This document shows, piece after piece, positions 1 through 7,573 of a stretch of 64,000 nucleotides of DNA. Position 1 is the first letter of the stretch. Every line of letters starts with the position of its first letter. The notes beneath the pieces are model-generated. The model searched no databases. It had not been told where the DNA came from and saw nothing but the letters and a program-made list of their open reading frames with translations. A program made the position numbers and the translations under genes. The DNA is from Gemmatimonadota bacterium. GTDB taxonomy: Bacteria; Gemmatimonadota; Gemmatimonadetes; Longimicrobiales; Gaopeijiaceae. The DNA is taken from NCBI GenBank assembly GCA_030428885.1, contig JAUIEJ010000015.1, positions 1 to 64,000 of the forward strand. The letters are read 5' to 3'.

Positions 1-1
1 C

Positions 2-688
2 AACCAGCGCATCGTCTTCGTGAGCGACCGGGGCGGACAGAGCGACGTGTGGGTCATGAACGCCGACGGCTCGAACCCGATCCAGATCACCGACGACGCG
101 GCCGTCAACGAAGACCCGGAGTTCTCCCCCGACGGCTCGAAGATCGTCTTCGAGCGGGAGGATCCGGACGACGGCACCCTGGAGATCTTCATGGCCGACG
201 CCGATGGGTCGAACCCGGTGCAGTTGACCGATGCCTTCGGTATCAGCGAGGCGCCCCACTTCCATCCCGACGGCACGGAGATCCTCTTCAAGAGCGATCG
301 CCAGGGGGTCTTCGACATCTATCTCATGGATGTCAACGGATCCAACGTGCGGCAGCTCACCTTCACCCCGTGGGACGACTTCGACGCCTCCTGGTCGCCC
401 GACGGGAGCACCATCGTGTTCAGTTCACAACGGGCGTTCCCCACCCGCGAAGACCTCTGGATCATGAACCGGGACGGCGGATTCCAGACCCGGATCCTCT
501 TCAACTCGGTATGGGACTGGCACCCGGTGTATTCCACCGACGGCACCCGGATCATCTTCACCAGCGACCGGGAGACCGACGACGAATACGAACTCTACAT
601 CATGAACGCCGACGGCAGCGGAGTGACGCAACTCACGTTCAACTCCGCCACCGACGACGATGCCGAGTTCAAGAAGCCCGGGTCGTGA
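2..688 (+). CDS. PD40/TolB-like beta-propeller protein, C-terminal part (5' end outside window)
   Basis: This is the C-terminal 228 residues of a protein whose start lies left of the window; the frame is open from base 2. It consists of repeated WD40-like (PD40) blades, each carrying a variant of 'FSPDG(S/T)-I-F-SDR' followed by 'I/WVMNADGSNPxQLT' (seen near residues 13, 55, 105 and 195). That is the signature of TolB/tricorn-type propellers, usually periplasmic or secreted and thought to serve as protein-binding or substrate-gating scaffolds. No catalytic domain is visible in the part present, and the missing N-terminus could hold a lipoprotein signal or another domain. It converges on the VOC gene at 704 with only 15 bases between them. 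The family call is secure; the function is unknown. Confidence 0.85.
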   Translation, partial: NQRIVFVSDRGGQSDVWVMNADGSNPIQITDDAAVNEDPEFSPDGSKIVFEREDPDDGTLEIFMADADGSNPVQLTDAFGISEAPHFHPDGTEILFKSDRQGVFDIYLMDVNGSNVRQLTFTPWDDFDASWSPDGSTIVFSSQRAFPTREDLWIMNRDGGFQTRILFNSVWDWHPVYSTDGTRIIFTSDRETDDEYELYIMNADGSGVTQLTFNSATDDDAEFKKPGS

Positions 689-703
689 GGCCCCGCACGG
701 CCT

Positions 704-1090
704 TCATGGCGAATCCGATCGCCCCTGGGCGAGCACCAGGCGGTGCCCGTCGGGGTCCACCACCTCGAACTCCCGCATGCCGTACTCCATGGTCTCCAGG
801 GGCGAGGGGATCTCGACCCCCGCATCCACGAGCTCCCGGTGGAGAGCCTCCACGTCGTGGACGAAGACGTACACGATGGCGCGTCGCCCGTCGACCTCCC
901 GGGGATCGTCGGCCAGGGCCAGGTGGAGCGACACGCTTTCGCCGGCGGTGAGCACGGCGTAGGTCGGGGGATCCTGCCACTCGAAGTCCACCGAGAACCC
1001 CAGAAGTTCGTGGTAGAATCGGCGACTCCGGGGCATGTCCGTCACCGGCAGCACGGTGGCGGCGTGGGAGTACAGGCGGCGGCGCTCCAT
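704..1090 (-). CDS. VOC family (glyoxalase/bleomycin-resistance fold) protein
   Basis: A 128-residue protein with the paired beta-alpha-beta-beta-beta modules of the vicinal oxygen chelate superfamily. The first module has 'VTDMPRSRRFYHELLGF'; the second ends with 'REFEVVDPDGHRLVLAQ', the typical C-terminal strand carrying the metal-ligand Glu. Members include glyoxalases, dioxygenases and antibiotic-binding proteins, so substrate cannot be assigned from sequence alone. It is the last gene of a minus-strand operon. Its ATG (1090-1088) immediately follows the stop of the upstream methyltransferase with no gap, so it is probably translated by coupling. It is likely cytoplasmic, with no signal peptide seen. 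Confidence 0.85.
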   Translation of the reverse strand: MERRRLYSHAATVLPVTDMPRSRRFYHELLGFSVDFEWQDPPTYAVLTAGESVSLHLALADDPREVDGRRAIVYVFVHDVEALHRELVDAGVEIPSPLETMEYGMREFEVVDPDGHRLVLAQGRSDSP

Positions 1091-1819
1091 TCAGGTCACT
1101 CCTACGAAGACGGTGATGGGGTCGGGCACCTCCGAATGCACCAGGGACTCCGTGCGGACCTGGAAGCCCGCAGCCGCCAGGGCGTCGACCCACTCGCGCC
1201 GGGAGAACACGCCCTCCACGTGGCGATCCTGGACCACCCGGGGCAGGTCGTCGCCCTCTCGGAGCACGACCGTGTAGTCCACCACGATGGTCCGATCCTC
1301 GGGATCCGGATCCCAGCTCCACGACAGATAGCGCAGGCTCCGGCCCTCCCCATCGTGGCCTCCGTGGGAGGTGGACGGCGCGAACGACTCCCGCGTATCG
1401 TCGGGCACGAAGAGGGCCACGCCCCCCGGCGCGCAGTGGATGCGGGCCGTCTCGGCGGCCCGGGCGAGGTCGTCCAGGGAGGTCATGTACGATACGGCGT
1501 CGTGGACGAACACCGCGTCGAACGTCCGCCCCAGTCGAACCGTTCGCATGTCGCCCTGCCGGTGCTCGCAGTCGGGGTTGAGGGCCCGGCTCACCTCCAG
1601 CATGCCCGGCGCCACGTCCACGAGGGTCACCTCGTCGAACGCCGCCTTCATGTGCGACGCATTGTTCCCCCCGCCGCTTCCCAGCTCCAGGAGCGAGGCG
1701 GGCCGACGCGGCGCGTGGCGCCGGATCATGGCCACGAAGGCGGCGGCCTCTTCGGCGTAGTCCGCCGGCGCCGACAGCAGCGGCCACCACTCGGCCAGTT
1801 CGTCGTAGAGGCGAGTCAT
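1091..1819 (-). CDS. Class I SAM-dependent methyltransferase
   Basis: A 242-residue protein with a Rossmann-type methyltransferase fold. Motif I is 'LLELGSGGGNNASHM' near residue 42, followed by an acidic motif II ('VTLVDVAPGML') and 'DMRTVRLGRTFDAVFVHDAV' as motif III/IV. The substrate is unknown; the C-terminal part ('TYxVVLREGDD', 'VFSRREWVDALAAAGF') is typical of small-molecule methyltransferases. The ATG at 1819-1817 overlaps the stop of the upstream YjbQ gene as ATGA, so an upstream extension of the frame was rejected. It is the third gene of the four-gene operon 3005-704. Confidence 0.85.
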   Translation of the reverse strand: MTRLYDELAEWWPLLSAPADYAEEAAAFVAMIRRHAPRRPASLLELGSGGGNNASHMKAAFDEVTLVDVAPGMLEVSRALNPDCEHRQGDMRTVRLGRTFDAVFVHDAVSYMTSLDDLARAAETARIHCAPGGVALFVPDDTRESFAPSTSHGGHDGEGRSLRYLSWSWDPDPEDRTIVVDYTVVLREGDDLPRVVQDRHVEGVFSRREWVDALAAAGFQVRTESLVHSEVPDPITVFVGVT

Positions 1820-2223
1820 GGTCCCACGTGCACCACACACCGGCGGCCGGAGCCCCGGCGGCGATGTTCCCAGAGGTAGACGCCCTGCCAGGTGCCCAGG
1901 GCCAGACGCCCGTGGACGACAGGGATCGACAGGGTCGTGGACGTCAATGCGGCGCGAATGTGGGACGGCATGTCGTCGGGCCCCTCGGCGGTGTGGGTGA
2001 AGGCGGGATCGCCCTCGGGTACGTGGCGCTCCAACCAGTCCTGGAGGTCCCGGCGGGCCGACGGGTCGGCGTTCTCCTGGATGGTCAGGCTCGCCGAGGT
2101 GTGTTGGATCATGACGGTGCAGAGTCCCTCGTCGATGCCGCTCCGGTCCACGACCTGCTGCACGAGACGGGTGACCTCGTGGAGTCCCTTGCCCCGGGTC
2201 TCGTGGGTGAAGCGGCCGATCAC
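1816..2223 (-). CDS. YjbQ/UPF0047 family protein (secondary thiamine-phosphate synthase enzyme family)
   Basis: A 135-residue protein with the complete YjbQ (UPF0047) signature: 'CTVMIQHTSASLTIQENADP', then 'HTAEGPDDMPSHIRAALTS', 'GTWQGVYLWEHR' and a C-terminal 'RRCVVHVG'. The family is compact and cytoplasmic; E. coli YjbQ has weak thiamine-phosphate synthase activity, but the physiological role is unsettled. The start is taken as GTG at 2223-2221 because it overlaps the stop of the preceding methyltransferase (GTGA) and gives the usual family length. Its stop overlaps the next gene's ATG. Placement between two methyltransferases suggests co-expression, not a thiamine operon; no thi genes are nearby. 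Confidence 0.9.
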   Translation of the reverse strand: MIGRFTHETRGKGLHEVTRLVQQVVDRSGIDEGLCTVMIQHTSASLTIQENADPSARRDLQDWLERHVPEGDPAFTHTAEGPDDMPSHIRAALTSTTLSIPVVHGRLALGTWQGVYLWEHRRRGSGRRCVVHVGP

Positions 2224-3005
2224 GCGTCTCCACCTCCCGGCGCCCGAGCCACCACCGCCCACAAGCGATGGCGCACGGGCATGGGGTCGGGATACCGCTC
2301 CCGGAGCATGGACGCGTGGGCCTCGTCGAAGCGCGCGACGCCGTCGGCCGGGAGTCCCCCGGACCCCACCCCGTTGCAGGTGCGGATCCGCCCGCGCCAA
2401 TCCTCGTGGGAATAGAGCTCGTCGTAGTCCCAGGAGAACTGCTCCACGAGGGTCATGCCGCCCCCCACCACGTCCTCCACCCAACGGGGAAACAGGCCGG
2501 TCCATCCCGCCATGGGCCACGTCGGGTTGAAGCGGAGGATCAGGGCCTCCGTGTCTCCCGCCACGTCGGAGTGTCGGGAGAGGTACGAGTAGGCCACCAT
2601 GGCCAGCGTGCCCCCGGGTCGAAGCACACGACAGGCCTCGGCCACCGCTGCCGGGGCGTCGAACCAGTGCCAGGACTGTCCCGACGTCACCAGATCGAAG
2701 GCCCCGTCGGGGGCGCCGGTGCGCTCCGCCGACGCCACGCGGAAGGCGGTGCGTTCGCCCAATCCCAGCTCCTCCGCCCGCACGCGGGCCGCCTCGATCT
2801 GCGCTTCGGCCACGTCCACCCCGGTCACAGTGGCGCCCCGGCGCACGAGGTCGAATGCCACGGTGCCGGGGCCGGTGGCCAGATCCAGGACCCGGGCGCC
2901 GTCCAGATCCACGAACCGGGTCAATCGGTCATAGAAGGCCGCCGGGGGACCGTGGCGGTGGAGGGCGTAGTCGCGGCTCCGGAGTCCGAAATCGATGGAG
3001 TGCAT
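2220..3005 (-). CDS. Class I SAM-dependent methyltransferase, first gene of the operon
   Basis: A 261-residue methyltransferase with motif I 'VLDLATGPGTVAFDLVRRG' near residue 41, 'VTGVDVAEAQIEAARVRAEE' as motif II, and 'FDLVTSGQSWHWFDAPAA' then 'RVLRPGGTLAMVAYSYL' as motifs IV and V. The 'SWHWFD' and 'LRPGG' elements are common in methyltransferases of the UbiE/type-11 group. The start is the ATG at 3005, giving the N-terminus MHSIDFG; a longer in-frame ORF adds 15 low-quality residues and was not used. It is the promoter-proximal gene of the minus-strand operon and is divergent from the small membrane protein at 3167. The substrate is unknown. Confidence 0.85.
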   Translation of the reverse strand: MHSIDFGLRSRDYALHRHGPPAAFYDRLTRFVDLDGARVLDLATGPGTVAFDLVRRGATVTGVDVAEAQIEAARVRAEELGLGERTAFRVASAERTGAPDGAFDLVTSGQSWHWFDAPAAVAEACRVLRPGGTLAMVAYSYLSRHSDVAGDTEALILRFNPTWPMAGWTGLFPRWVEDVVGGGMTLVEQFSWDYDELYSHEDWRGRIRTCNGVGSGGLPADGVARFDEAHASMLRERYPDPMPVRHRLWAVVARAPGGGDA

Positions 3006-3166
3006 TCGAGGAACCCCTGGAGACGTGGATGGGCGATGGCTCCTACCCATCGCGCCACCGCCCGGGCCCGGTCAAGTCCGGAGGCCGTGGGCCCCGCCTT
3101 GCCGATCCGGTGCGATCCGCCACACTACGGAGGCGTCGAACCGGTCACTCTCGAGAGAAGATCTCC
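3006..3166. other. Divergent intergenic region
   Basis: This 161-bp gap separates the minus-strand methyltransferase operon from a plus-strand small membrane protein gene, so promoters for both should lie here. I see no convincing -35/-10 pair or palindrome. The only clear element is a purine-rich 'GAGAGAAG' about 7 bases upstream of the ATG at 3167, which serves as its ribosome binding site. Confidence 0.5.
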
Positions 3167-3388
3167 ATGAGCAAGAACAACGAAGTCCTCACCGTCCCGT
3201 GGCTCCTGGCCATCGCCTTCCTGCTGCTGGCGGCCGCCATGTTCGAGAAGGGCCTCAACCTCTTCGGAATGAGCATGCCCCTGGTGGCGGTCTACCCCCG
3301 GCAGCTCCTGGACTGGGCCGTGGCCATCGCCACCTTCGAGATCGCCCTCACCCTGCGCCAGCTCTTCGAGGCCCGGAACCGGGAGTAG
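3167..3388 (+). CDS. Small two-helix membrane protein, function unknown
   Basis: A 73-residue protein starting at ATG 3167, after a GAGAGAAG ribosome binding site. There are two hydrophobic segments, roughly residues 9-27 ('VPWLLAIAFLLLAAAMFEKG') and 47-65 ('LLDWAVAIATFEIALTLRQL'), with short polar ends and a basic C-terminus. No family is recognised. The short distance (66 bp) to the downstream selenoprotein on the same strand allows co-transcription. The spacer contains a weak inverted repeat (CCGAGC...GCTCGG) without a U-tract. Confidence 0.6.
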   Translation: MSKNNEVLTVPWLLAIAFLLLAAAMFEKGLNLFGMSMPLVAVYPRQLLDWAVAIATFEIALTLRQLFEARNRE

Positions 3389-3454
3389 CTTGCCCCGAGC
3401 GCCGGGCCCACCGTAGGCTCGGGACCCGTTCCCCACCGAACCCGGAGATCCGGC

Positions 3455-3802
3455 ATGGCGACCCTGGAGTGGCGGTACCACCGCCCTGGCTGAACGAGCT
3501 GCGCCCGCACTCGGGAGTTTCTCGAGCAGAACCACATCGACGACGGCGAGGTCCGCAGCGCCTCGAAAGACCCCGTGGTGGGAGACGACGCCCTGAAGGT
3601 TCTCCAGGGGATCGACGACCTCTACGTGGCCAAGGGCCGAAAGACCCTACACGTGGACCTGAAGAACGCCCGCCCCCCGGACGACGAGCTCCTGGGCCTC
3701 CTCCTGGGCCGATCGGGCAAGCTCCGGGCCCCGGCGCTGAAGACCGGTCGCACGCTCATCGTGGGATTCAACGCCGACATCCTGACCGACCACCTGGCCT
3801 GA
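3455..3802 (+). CDS. ArsC-family (seleno)protein; TGA at 3491-3493 read as selenocysteine
   Basis: Reading from ATG 3455 gives a 115-residue thioredoxin-fold protein of the ArsC/Spx type if the in-frame TGA at 3491-3493 is decoded as selenocysteine. The redox motif then reads G-U13-T-S-C16, a UxxC version of the CxxC/CxnC catalytic site, followed by 'ARTREFLEQNHID' (the usual helix 1 of ArsC proteins). The body has 'LLGLLLGRSGKLRAPALKTG' and 'TLIVGFN', the ArsC-family C-terminal RxP region. Sequence continuity on both sides of the TGA in one frame, and a SECIS-like hairpin directly after it, argue against a nonsense mutation. From memory, public annotation uses 'ArsC family (seleno)protein' for such sequences. 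The natural reaction is unknown; a thiol/selenol oxidoreductase is likely. A TGA-blind caller would report only a C-terminal fragment from GTG 3575. Confidence 0.85.
3494..3526 (+). promoter_or_regulatory. Bacterial SECIS element (selenocysteine insertion hairpin)
   Basis: Directly after the in-frame TGA (3491-3493), bases 3510-3516 (CTCGGGA) pair with 3520-3526 (TCTCGAG). This gives a 7-bp stem with one G-U pair and a 3-nt loop GTT at 3517-3519. The loop begins 24 bases after the TGA and its first base is G. Bacterial SECIS elements are described as having a small apical loop 16-37 nt after UGA with a guanosine in the first two loop positions, and this hairpin meets all of that. It lies inside the coding sequence (T-R-E-F-L-E). 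SelB binding is inferred. Confidence 0.75.
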
Positions 3803-3811
3803 GGAGGGCCG

Positions 3812-4615
3812 TCAGGCCACCCATTCCCGGAGCGTGTCCACCAGGGCCCGGGACGACCCCGCCAGGAGCGAGCCCGGAAGCAGGTCGGGGGGGCCTCCCT
3901 CGACCCGTTCCACCACGCCGCCGGCCTCCTGGATGAGGATCACCCCGGCGGCGAAGTCCCAGGGACTCAGGCGGTATTCCCAGAACCCGTCGAACCGGCC
4001 GTCGGCCACGTAGGCCAGGTCCATGGCGGCCGAACCGCCCCGGCGAATGCCCGACGTACCCGCCAGCACCCGGCGCACGGCGTCCTGGAAGCGATCGAGG
4101 TTGCCCATGTCCTTGAAGGGGAATCCGGTCCCCACCAGGGCCCGCTCCATGGGTCCGGGCGCGGCAACCCGGATGGGCCGGTCGTTGCGCCACGCCCCCC
4201 CGCCCCGCCGCGCCCACCACCGCTCGCCGCTGGGGGCGCTCACCACCGCCCCGGCCACCGGCCGCCCCTCCACCGCCACCGCCACCGAGGCGGCGTGGGC
4301 CGGATGGCCGTGGAGGAAGTTGGTGGTGCCGTCCAGGGGGTCCACCACCCAGATGGGCGTGTCGTCGTCGGGCAGCTCCGGCGGTGCGTCGTCTTCCTCG
4401 GCCAGGATCAGATGATCCGGATGCCGACGCCGTATGATCTCCAGGGCGGCTGCCTGGGCCGCGTCGTCGGTCTCCGAGACGAAGTCGGCCCGGCCCTTGA
4501 GCCGAGCGTCGCCGGCCCCCACCCGTCGCAGGTGTTCGCCGTGGATGCGGGCCGCCGCGTCGGCGGCGTCCAGGGCGGTGCGGAGCCAGAGGTCGAGGGG
4601 CTGATCGGGAGGCAT
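3812..4615 (-). CDS. Inositol monophosphatase family protein
   Basis: A 267-residue Mg2+-dependent phosphatase of the IMPase/FBPase superfamily. All metal-site motifs are present: 'ILAEEDD' (Glu ligand), 'WVVDPLDGTTNFLHG' (DPLDGT signature) and near the C-terminus 'SPWDFAAGVILIQEAGG' (WDxAAG). The length fits SuhB/IMPase enzymes, which hydrolyse myo-inositol-1-phosphate or related sugar phosphates in the cytoplasm; 3'(2'),5'-bisphosphate nucleotidase activity cannot be excluded. The start at ATG 4615 gives the N-terminus MPPDQPLDLWLR. It converges on the selenoprotein with 9 bp between stops and diverges from the propeller lipoprotein gene. Confidence 0.9.
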   Translation of the reverse strand: MPPDQPLDLWLRTALDAADAAARIHGEHLRRVGAGDARLKGRADFVSETDDAAQAAALEIIRRRHPDHLILAEEDDAPPELPDDDTPIWVVDPLDGTTNFLHGHPAHAASVAVAVEGRPVAGAVVSAPSGERWWARRGGGAWRNDRPIRVAAPGPMERALVGTGFPFKDMGNLDRFQDAVRRVLAGTSGIRRGGSAAMDLAYVADGRFDGFWEYRLSPWDFAAGVILIQEAGGVVERVEGGPPDLLPGSLLAGSSRALVDTLREWVA

Positions 4616-4714
4616 GGGGGAGAAGCTACCGCATTCCGAAGCGTTGCGCCCTCCCCACCCACATCCCACTGTGAGGCGGATTCCCGCGCCTTTTCCGCCA
4701 CTCGTGAGCGTCCC

Positions 4715-5941
4715 GTGACCCGTCTCCCGATCCGACGCCTGACGATCTCGCTCGTCCTCTTCGCGGCGGCCTGCGGCAGGGACGGAGGGACCACACCCGC
4801 CGACGTGGGCGCTCGGGTCGACACCGTCGACGGAGGCAGGGTCCGGGTGGTCAATGCGGCACCGGCGTGGGCGTCCGGCGAAGCCTGGCGGGCCGTGGAG
4901 GATCTCCGACTCGGGGTCGTCGACGGCGATGGCCCGGAACAGTTCGGACAGATCGCGGCCATCGAGACCGATTCCGAGGGCCGCATCTACGTCCTGGACT
5001 TCATGTCCCAGGACGTCCGCGTGTTCCTGTCTGACGGCACGTGGTCCCATACGATCGGTCGCCGCGGGGAGGGGCCGGGCGAATTCGACGGCGCGGCGGG
5101 CCTCAACTGGAGTCCGGACGGCTCACTCTGGGTGTGGGACCCCACCGGCCGCTTCACCGCCCTCGATCCCGACGGCACCCTCGTGGGCACCCGCCCCCGG
5201 CGCGTGCAGGGGGTCGTCTTTCCCTGGCGGGGTGGCTTCGCCCCTGACGGCACCCTGATCGACTGGGGGCTCGACTATCCGGACACCGTCGTGAGGACGC
5301 TGAACTCCAGGGTCGAGTATGCCGTGCCCACCCGGGCGATCTACCATCCCGTGCGCTTCACCGGAGACTTCGAACGAGGAGACACCCTGCCCCCCCTCGA
5401 GTTCGAGTTCGAACTCACGGACGACGGCAATCGGGCTCCGTTCGGCGAAGGGCTCTCGTTGTATCAGGACCAGGACGGCACGGTGTGGTTCGCCCGCACC
5501 AGGGCGTTCACGCTGTACCGACGCACCCTCGAGGGGGACACCATTCTCGAGTCGTCCATCGACGCACGGCCGGTGCCGGTGACGTCCACGGCCATCGACT
5601 CGGTGCGGGAGTCCTACATCGCCGGCGGCAACCCCGAGTTCGCCCCCGCCCCCGACGACTTCCCTGCGACGAAGCCCATGATCCGACGCATCTTCGGCGA
5701 CGACGCGGGCCACGTGTTCGTGCTCTCGGAGCAGGAGGGAATGCCCCTGGGCACGTTCGTCGACGTGTTCCGGGACACCGGGCGGTATCTGGGGCGGATC
5801 GAGCTCCCTGCGCCCGTGCACTTCCCGTATCCCCCGCCCCACGCCACCGAGTCCCACCTCTACTACGTCACCACCGACGAGTTCGGGGTCGAGTACGTGG
5901 TGCGTGCGCGATGGGAGAAAGGCGCGGGGACGTCGGGATAG
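4715..5941 (+). CDS. 6-bladed beta-propeller lipoprotein
   Basis: A 408-residue exported protein starting at GTG 4715 with a basic n-region (TRLPIRR), a hydrophobic stretch and a lipobox 'LFAAAC', so the mature lipoprotein should begin at Cys19 or nearby. The body has the typical '6-bladed beta-propeller' pattern: 'FGQIAAIETDSEGRIYVLDFMSQDVRVF', 'GRRGEGPGEF', and later 'DDAGHVFVLSEQEG'. Such proteins are abundant in Gemmatimonadota and Bacteroidota and are of unknown function, probably surface or periplasmic binding proteins. Two more paralogues occur in this window (14500-15741 and 37045-38292). It is a stand-alone gene. Confidence 0.8.
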   Translation: MTRLPIRRLTISLVLFAAACGRDGGTTPADVGARVDTVDGGRVRVVNAAPAWASGEAWRAVEDLRLGVVDGDGPEQFGQIAAIETDSEGRIYVLDFMSQDVRVFLSDGTWSHTIGRRGEGPGEFDGAAGLNWSPDGSLWVWDPTGRFTALDPDGTLVGTRPRRVQGVVFPWRGGFAPDGTLIDWGLDYPDTVVRTLNSRVEYAVPTRAIYHPVRFTGDFERGDTLPPLEFEFELTDDGNRAPFGEGLSLYQDQDGTVWFARTRAFTLYRRTLEGDTILESSIDARPVPVTSTAIDSVRESYIAGGNPEFAPAPDDFPATKPMIRRIFGDDAGHVFVLSEQEGMPLGTFVDVFRDTGRYLGRIELPAPVHFPYPPPHATESHLYYVTTDEFGVEYVVRARWEKGAGTSG

Positions 5942-5993
5942 GGGAAACCGGGGGGTGGACAGGTCGGGGCGGCACCCGAATATTTCCCGAATC

Positions 5994-7076
5994 ATGCCCT
6001 CCCGCCCTCTCCCCGTCGCGGGTCGGGCCGACGGCCGACGCTCCACCGGTCGAGGCACGACCCTCAACCCCACCTCCCGGTTCGAGCCCCTGGACGTGGC
6101 GCCCGATCCGGGCCACGACGCCGACCAGCCGTCCCCCCGGACCCGCTTCTTCAAGGATGCCTCCCGGAGCATCCTGGCGACCAACGATTCCCCCGACGTG
6201 GGACTCGACGTGGGGATCAACGTCTACCGGGGCTGCGAGCACGGGTGCGTGTACTGCTTCGCGCGCCCGAACCACGAGTTCCTGGGATTCTCGGCGGGGC
6301 TGGACTTCGAGACGAAGATCATGGTGAAGGACGACGCGCCGGCGCTGCTCCGGGCTCGACTCCGCTCCCGGTCGTGGCGGCCCCGTCCCATCATGATGTC
6401 GGGCAACACCGACCCCTACCAACCCGCCGAGCAGCGGTTGGGCCTGACGCGTCGGTGCCTGGAGATCATGGCCGAGGCCCGCCAACCCGTGGGCCTCATC
6501 ACCAAGAACCACGGGGTGACCCGGGACCTCGATCTGCTCCGGCGACTGGCCGACCACGACGCCGTGGCCGTGACCCTCTCCATCACCACCCTGCGCCGCG
6601 ATCTCCAGCGCATCATGGAGCCCCGCACCTCCACGCCCGCTCGACGCCTGGACGCGATCCGCGCCCTCGCCGGCGCCGGGATCCCGGTGGGCGTGAACCT
6701 GGCGCCGGTGGTCCCGGGCCTCACCGACGAAGAGATGCCCGCCATTCTGGAGGCGGCCCGGGAGGCGGGAGCCCGATGGGCCGGCTACATTCTCCTGCGC
6801 CTGCCCCACGGGGTGAAGGACCTCTTCGACGATTGGCTCGCCCAGTGGTTTCCCGACCGTCGCGAGCGCGTCCTCAACAAGCTCCGGGAGATGCACGGCG
6901 GCGCCCTCTACGACGGCGCGTTCGGCGTGCGCGGGAAGGGCACGGGGGTGTACGCGGACCAGTTGAAGGGCCTCTTTCGGAGGGCCGCGGCGAAGCTGGG
7001 CTACGAGGCGCCGCCCTCGCTGAACGCCTTGGCCTTTCGCCCGCCGCCGCCCGAAGGCCAGTTGAGCCTGTTCTGA
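5994..7076 (+). CDS. PA0069-family radical SAM protein
   Basis: A 360-residue radical SAM protein. The cluster motif CxxxCxxC is at Cys81, Cys85 and Cys88 ('GCEHGCVYC'), ligating the 4Fe-4S cluster that cleaves SAM. The N-terminal 'STGRGTTLNPTSRFE' and the downstream 'GNTDPYQPAEQRLGLTR' match the PA0069/SplB-like group. This group resembles spore photoproduct lyase, but its function has not been established. ATG 5994 is chosen because the family usually begins shortly before the 'GRGxxxNPxxRFE' motif; a longer frame upstream is poor. The gene downstream starts 13 bases after its stop, so the two may form an operon. Confidence 0.85.
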   Translation: MPSRPLPVAGRADGRRSTGRGTTLNPTSRFEPLDVAPDPGHDADQPSPRTRFFKDASRSILATNDSPDVGLDVGINVYRGCEHGCVYCFARPNHEFLGFSAGLDFETKIMVKDDAPALLRARLRSRSWRPRPIMMSGNTDPYQPAEQRLGLTRRCLEIMAEARQPVGLITKNHGVTRDLDLLRRLADHDAVAVTLSITTLRRDLQRIMEPRTSTPARRLDAIRALAGAGIPVGVNLAPVVPGLTDEEMPAILEAAREAGARWAGYILLRLPHGVKDLFDDWLAQWFPDRRERVLNKLREMHGGALYDGAFGVRGKGTGVYADQLKGLFRRAAAKLGYEAPPSLNALAFRPPPPEGQLSLF

Positions 7077-7089
7077 ATCCGCACCCACC

Positions 7090-7566
7090 ATGACCGAGCC
7101 ATCTCCTCCCCTGATCTACCGCCCCCGCCCCGGGGTCGCCGCCTTCCTGGGCGGTGTCCTCCTGGTCGCCGCGGCGATCCTGGTGTTCCTGGGGTGGATT
7201 CTGGGCCCCGACGACGTCTCGGCCATGGACGGCGTCCAGCGGCTGCTCTTCACCGTGGTCTCGATTCGCTGGTTCTCCTGGATCGGGGCCGTGGCGTTCG
7301 GTCTTCTGGGGGCTCGCATCGTCTCGGTCACGTTCCGCACCGAGGCGGCCCTGGAGATCCGCGACGCCGGGCTCACCATCCGGGGCGAAGGGCCCACGCC
7401 CTGGCCGTCGGTGGGAGAGGTGCGGGTCCGGGAGAAGCCCGAACTGCTGGAGGTGGAGATCGGGGACCGCACCCTGCGATGGTCGCCCTTCGAGCTCGGG
7501 GCCGACCCCGCCGACGTGGCCGCGGAGCTCGGCCGGCGGCGGGACCGTCTCCCGGACGGCTCGTAG
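7090..7566 (+). CDS. Two-helix membrane protein with a cytosolic beta-rich domain, function unknown
   Basis: A 158-residue protein with two hydrophobic helices (about residues 16-39 and 54-79) and a polar C-terminal half rich in beta-strand pattern ('ALEIRDAGLTIRGEG', 'VGEVRVREKPELLEVEIG'). The arrangement resembles small bacterial PH-domain membrane proteins (STM3941/PH-like type), but the match is only architectural. It follows the radical SAM gene by 13 bp on the same strand and converges on mtnA, with 7 bp between them. Confidence 0.6.
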   Translation: MTEPSPPLIYRPRPGVAAFLGGVLLVAAAILVFLGWILGPDDVSAMDGVQRLLFTVVSIRWFSWIGAVAFGLLGARIVSVTFRTEAALEIRDAGLTIRGEGPTPWPSVGEVRVREKPELLEVEIGDRTLRWSPFELGADPADVAAELGRRRDRLPDGS

Positions 7567-7573
7567 ACCCCGA

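Noticed and set aside
3575-3802. A stand-alone 75-residue ORF starting at GTG 3575
   Set aside because: It is only the C-terminal two-thirds of the ArsC-like selenoprotein and lacks the redox motif and a ribosome binding site.
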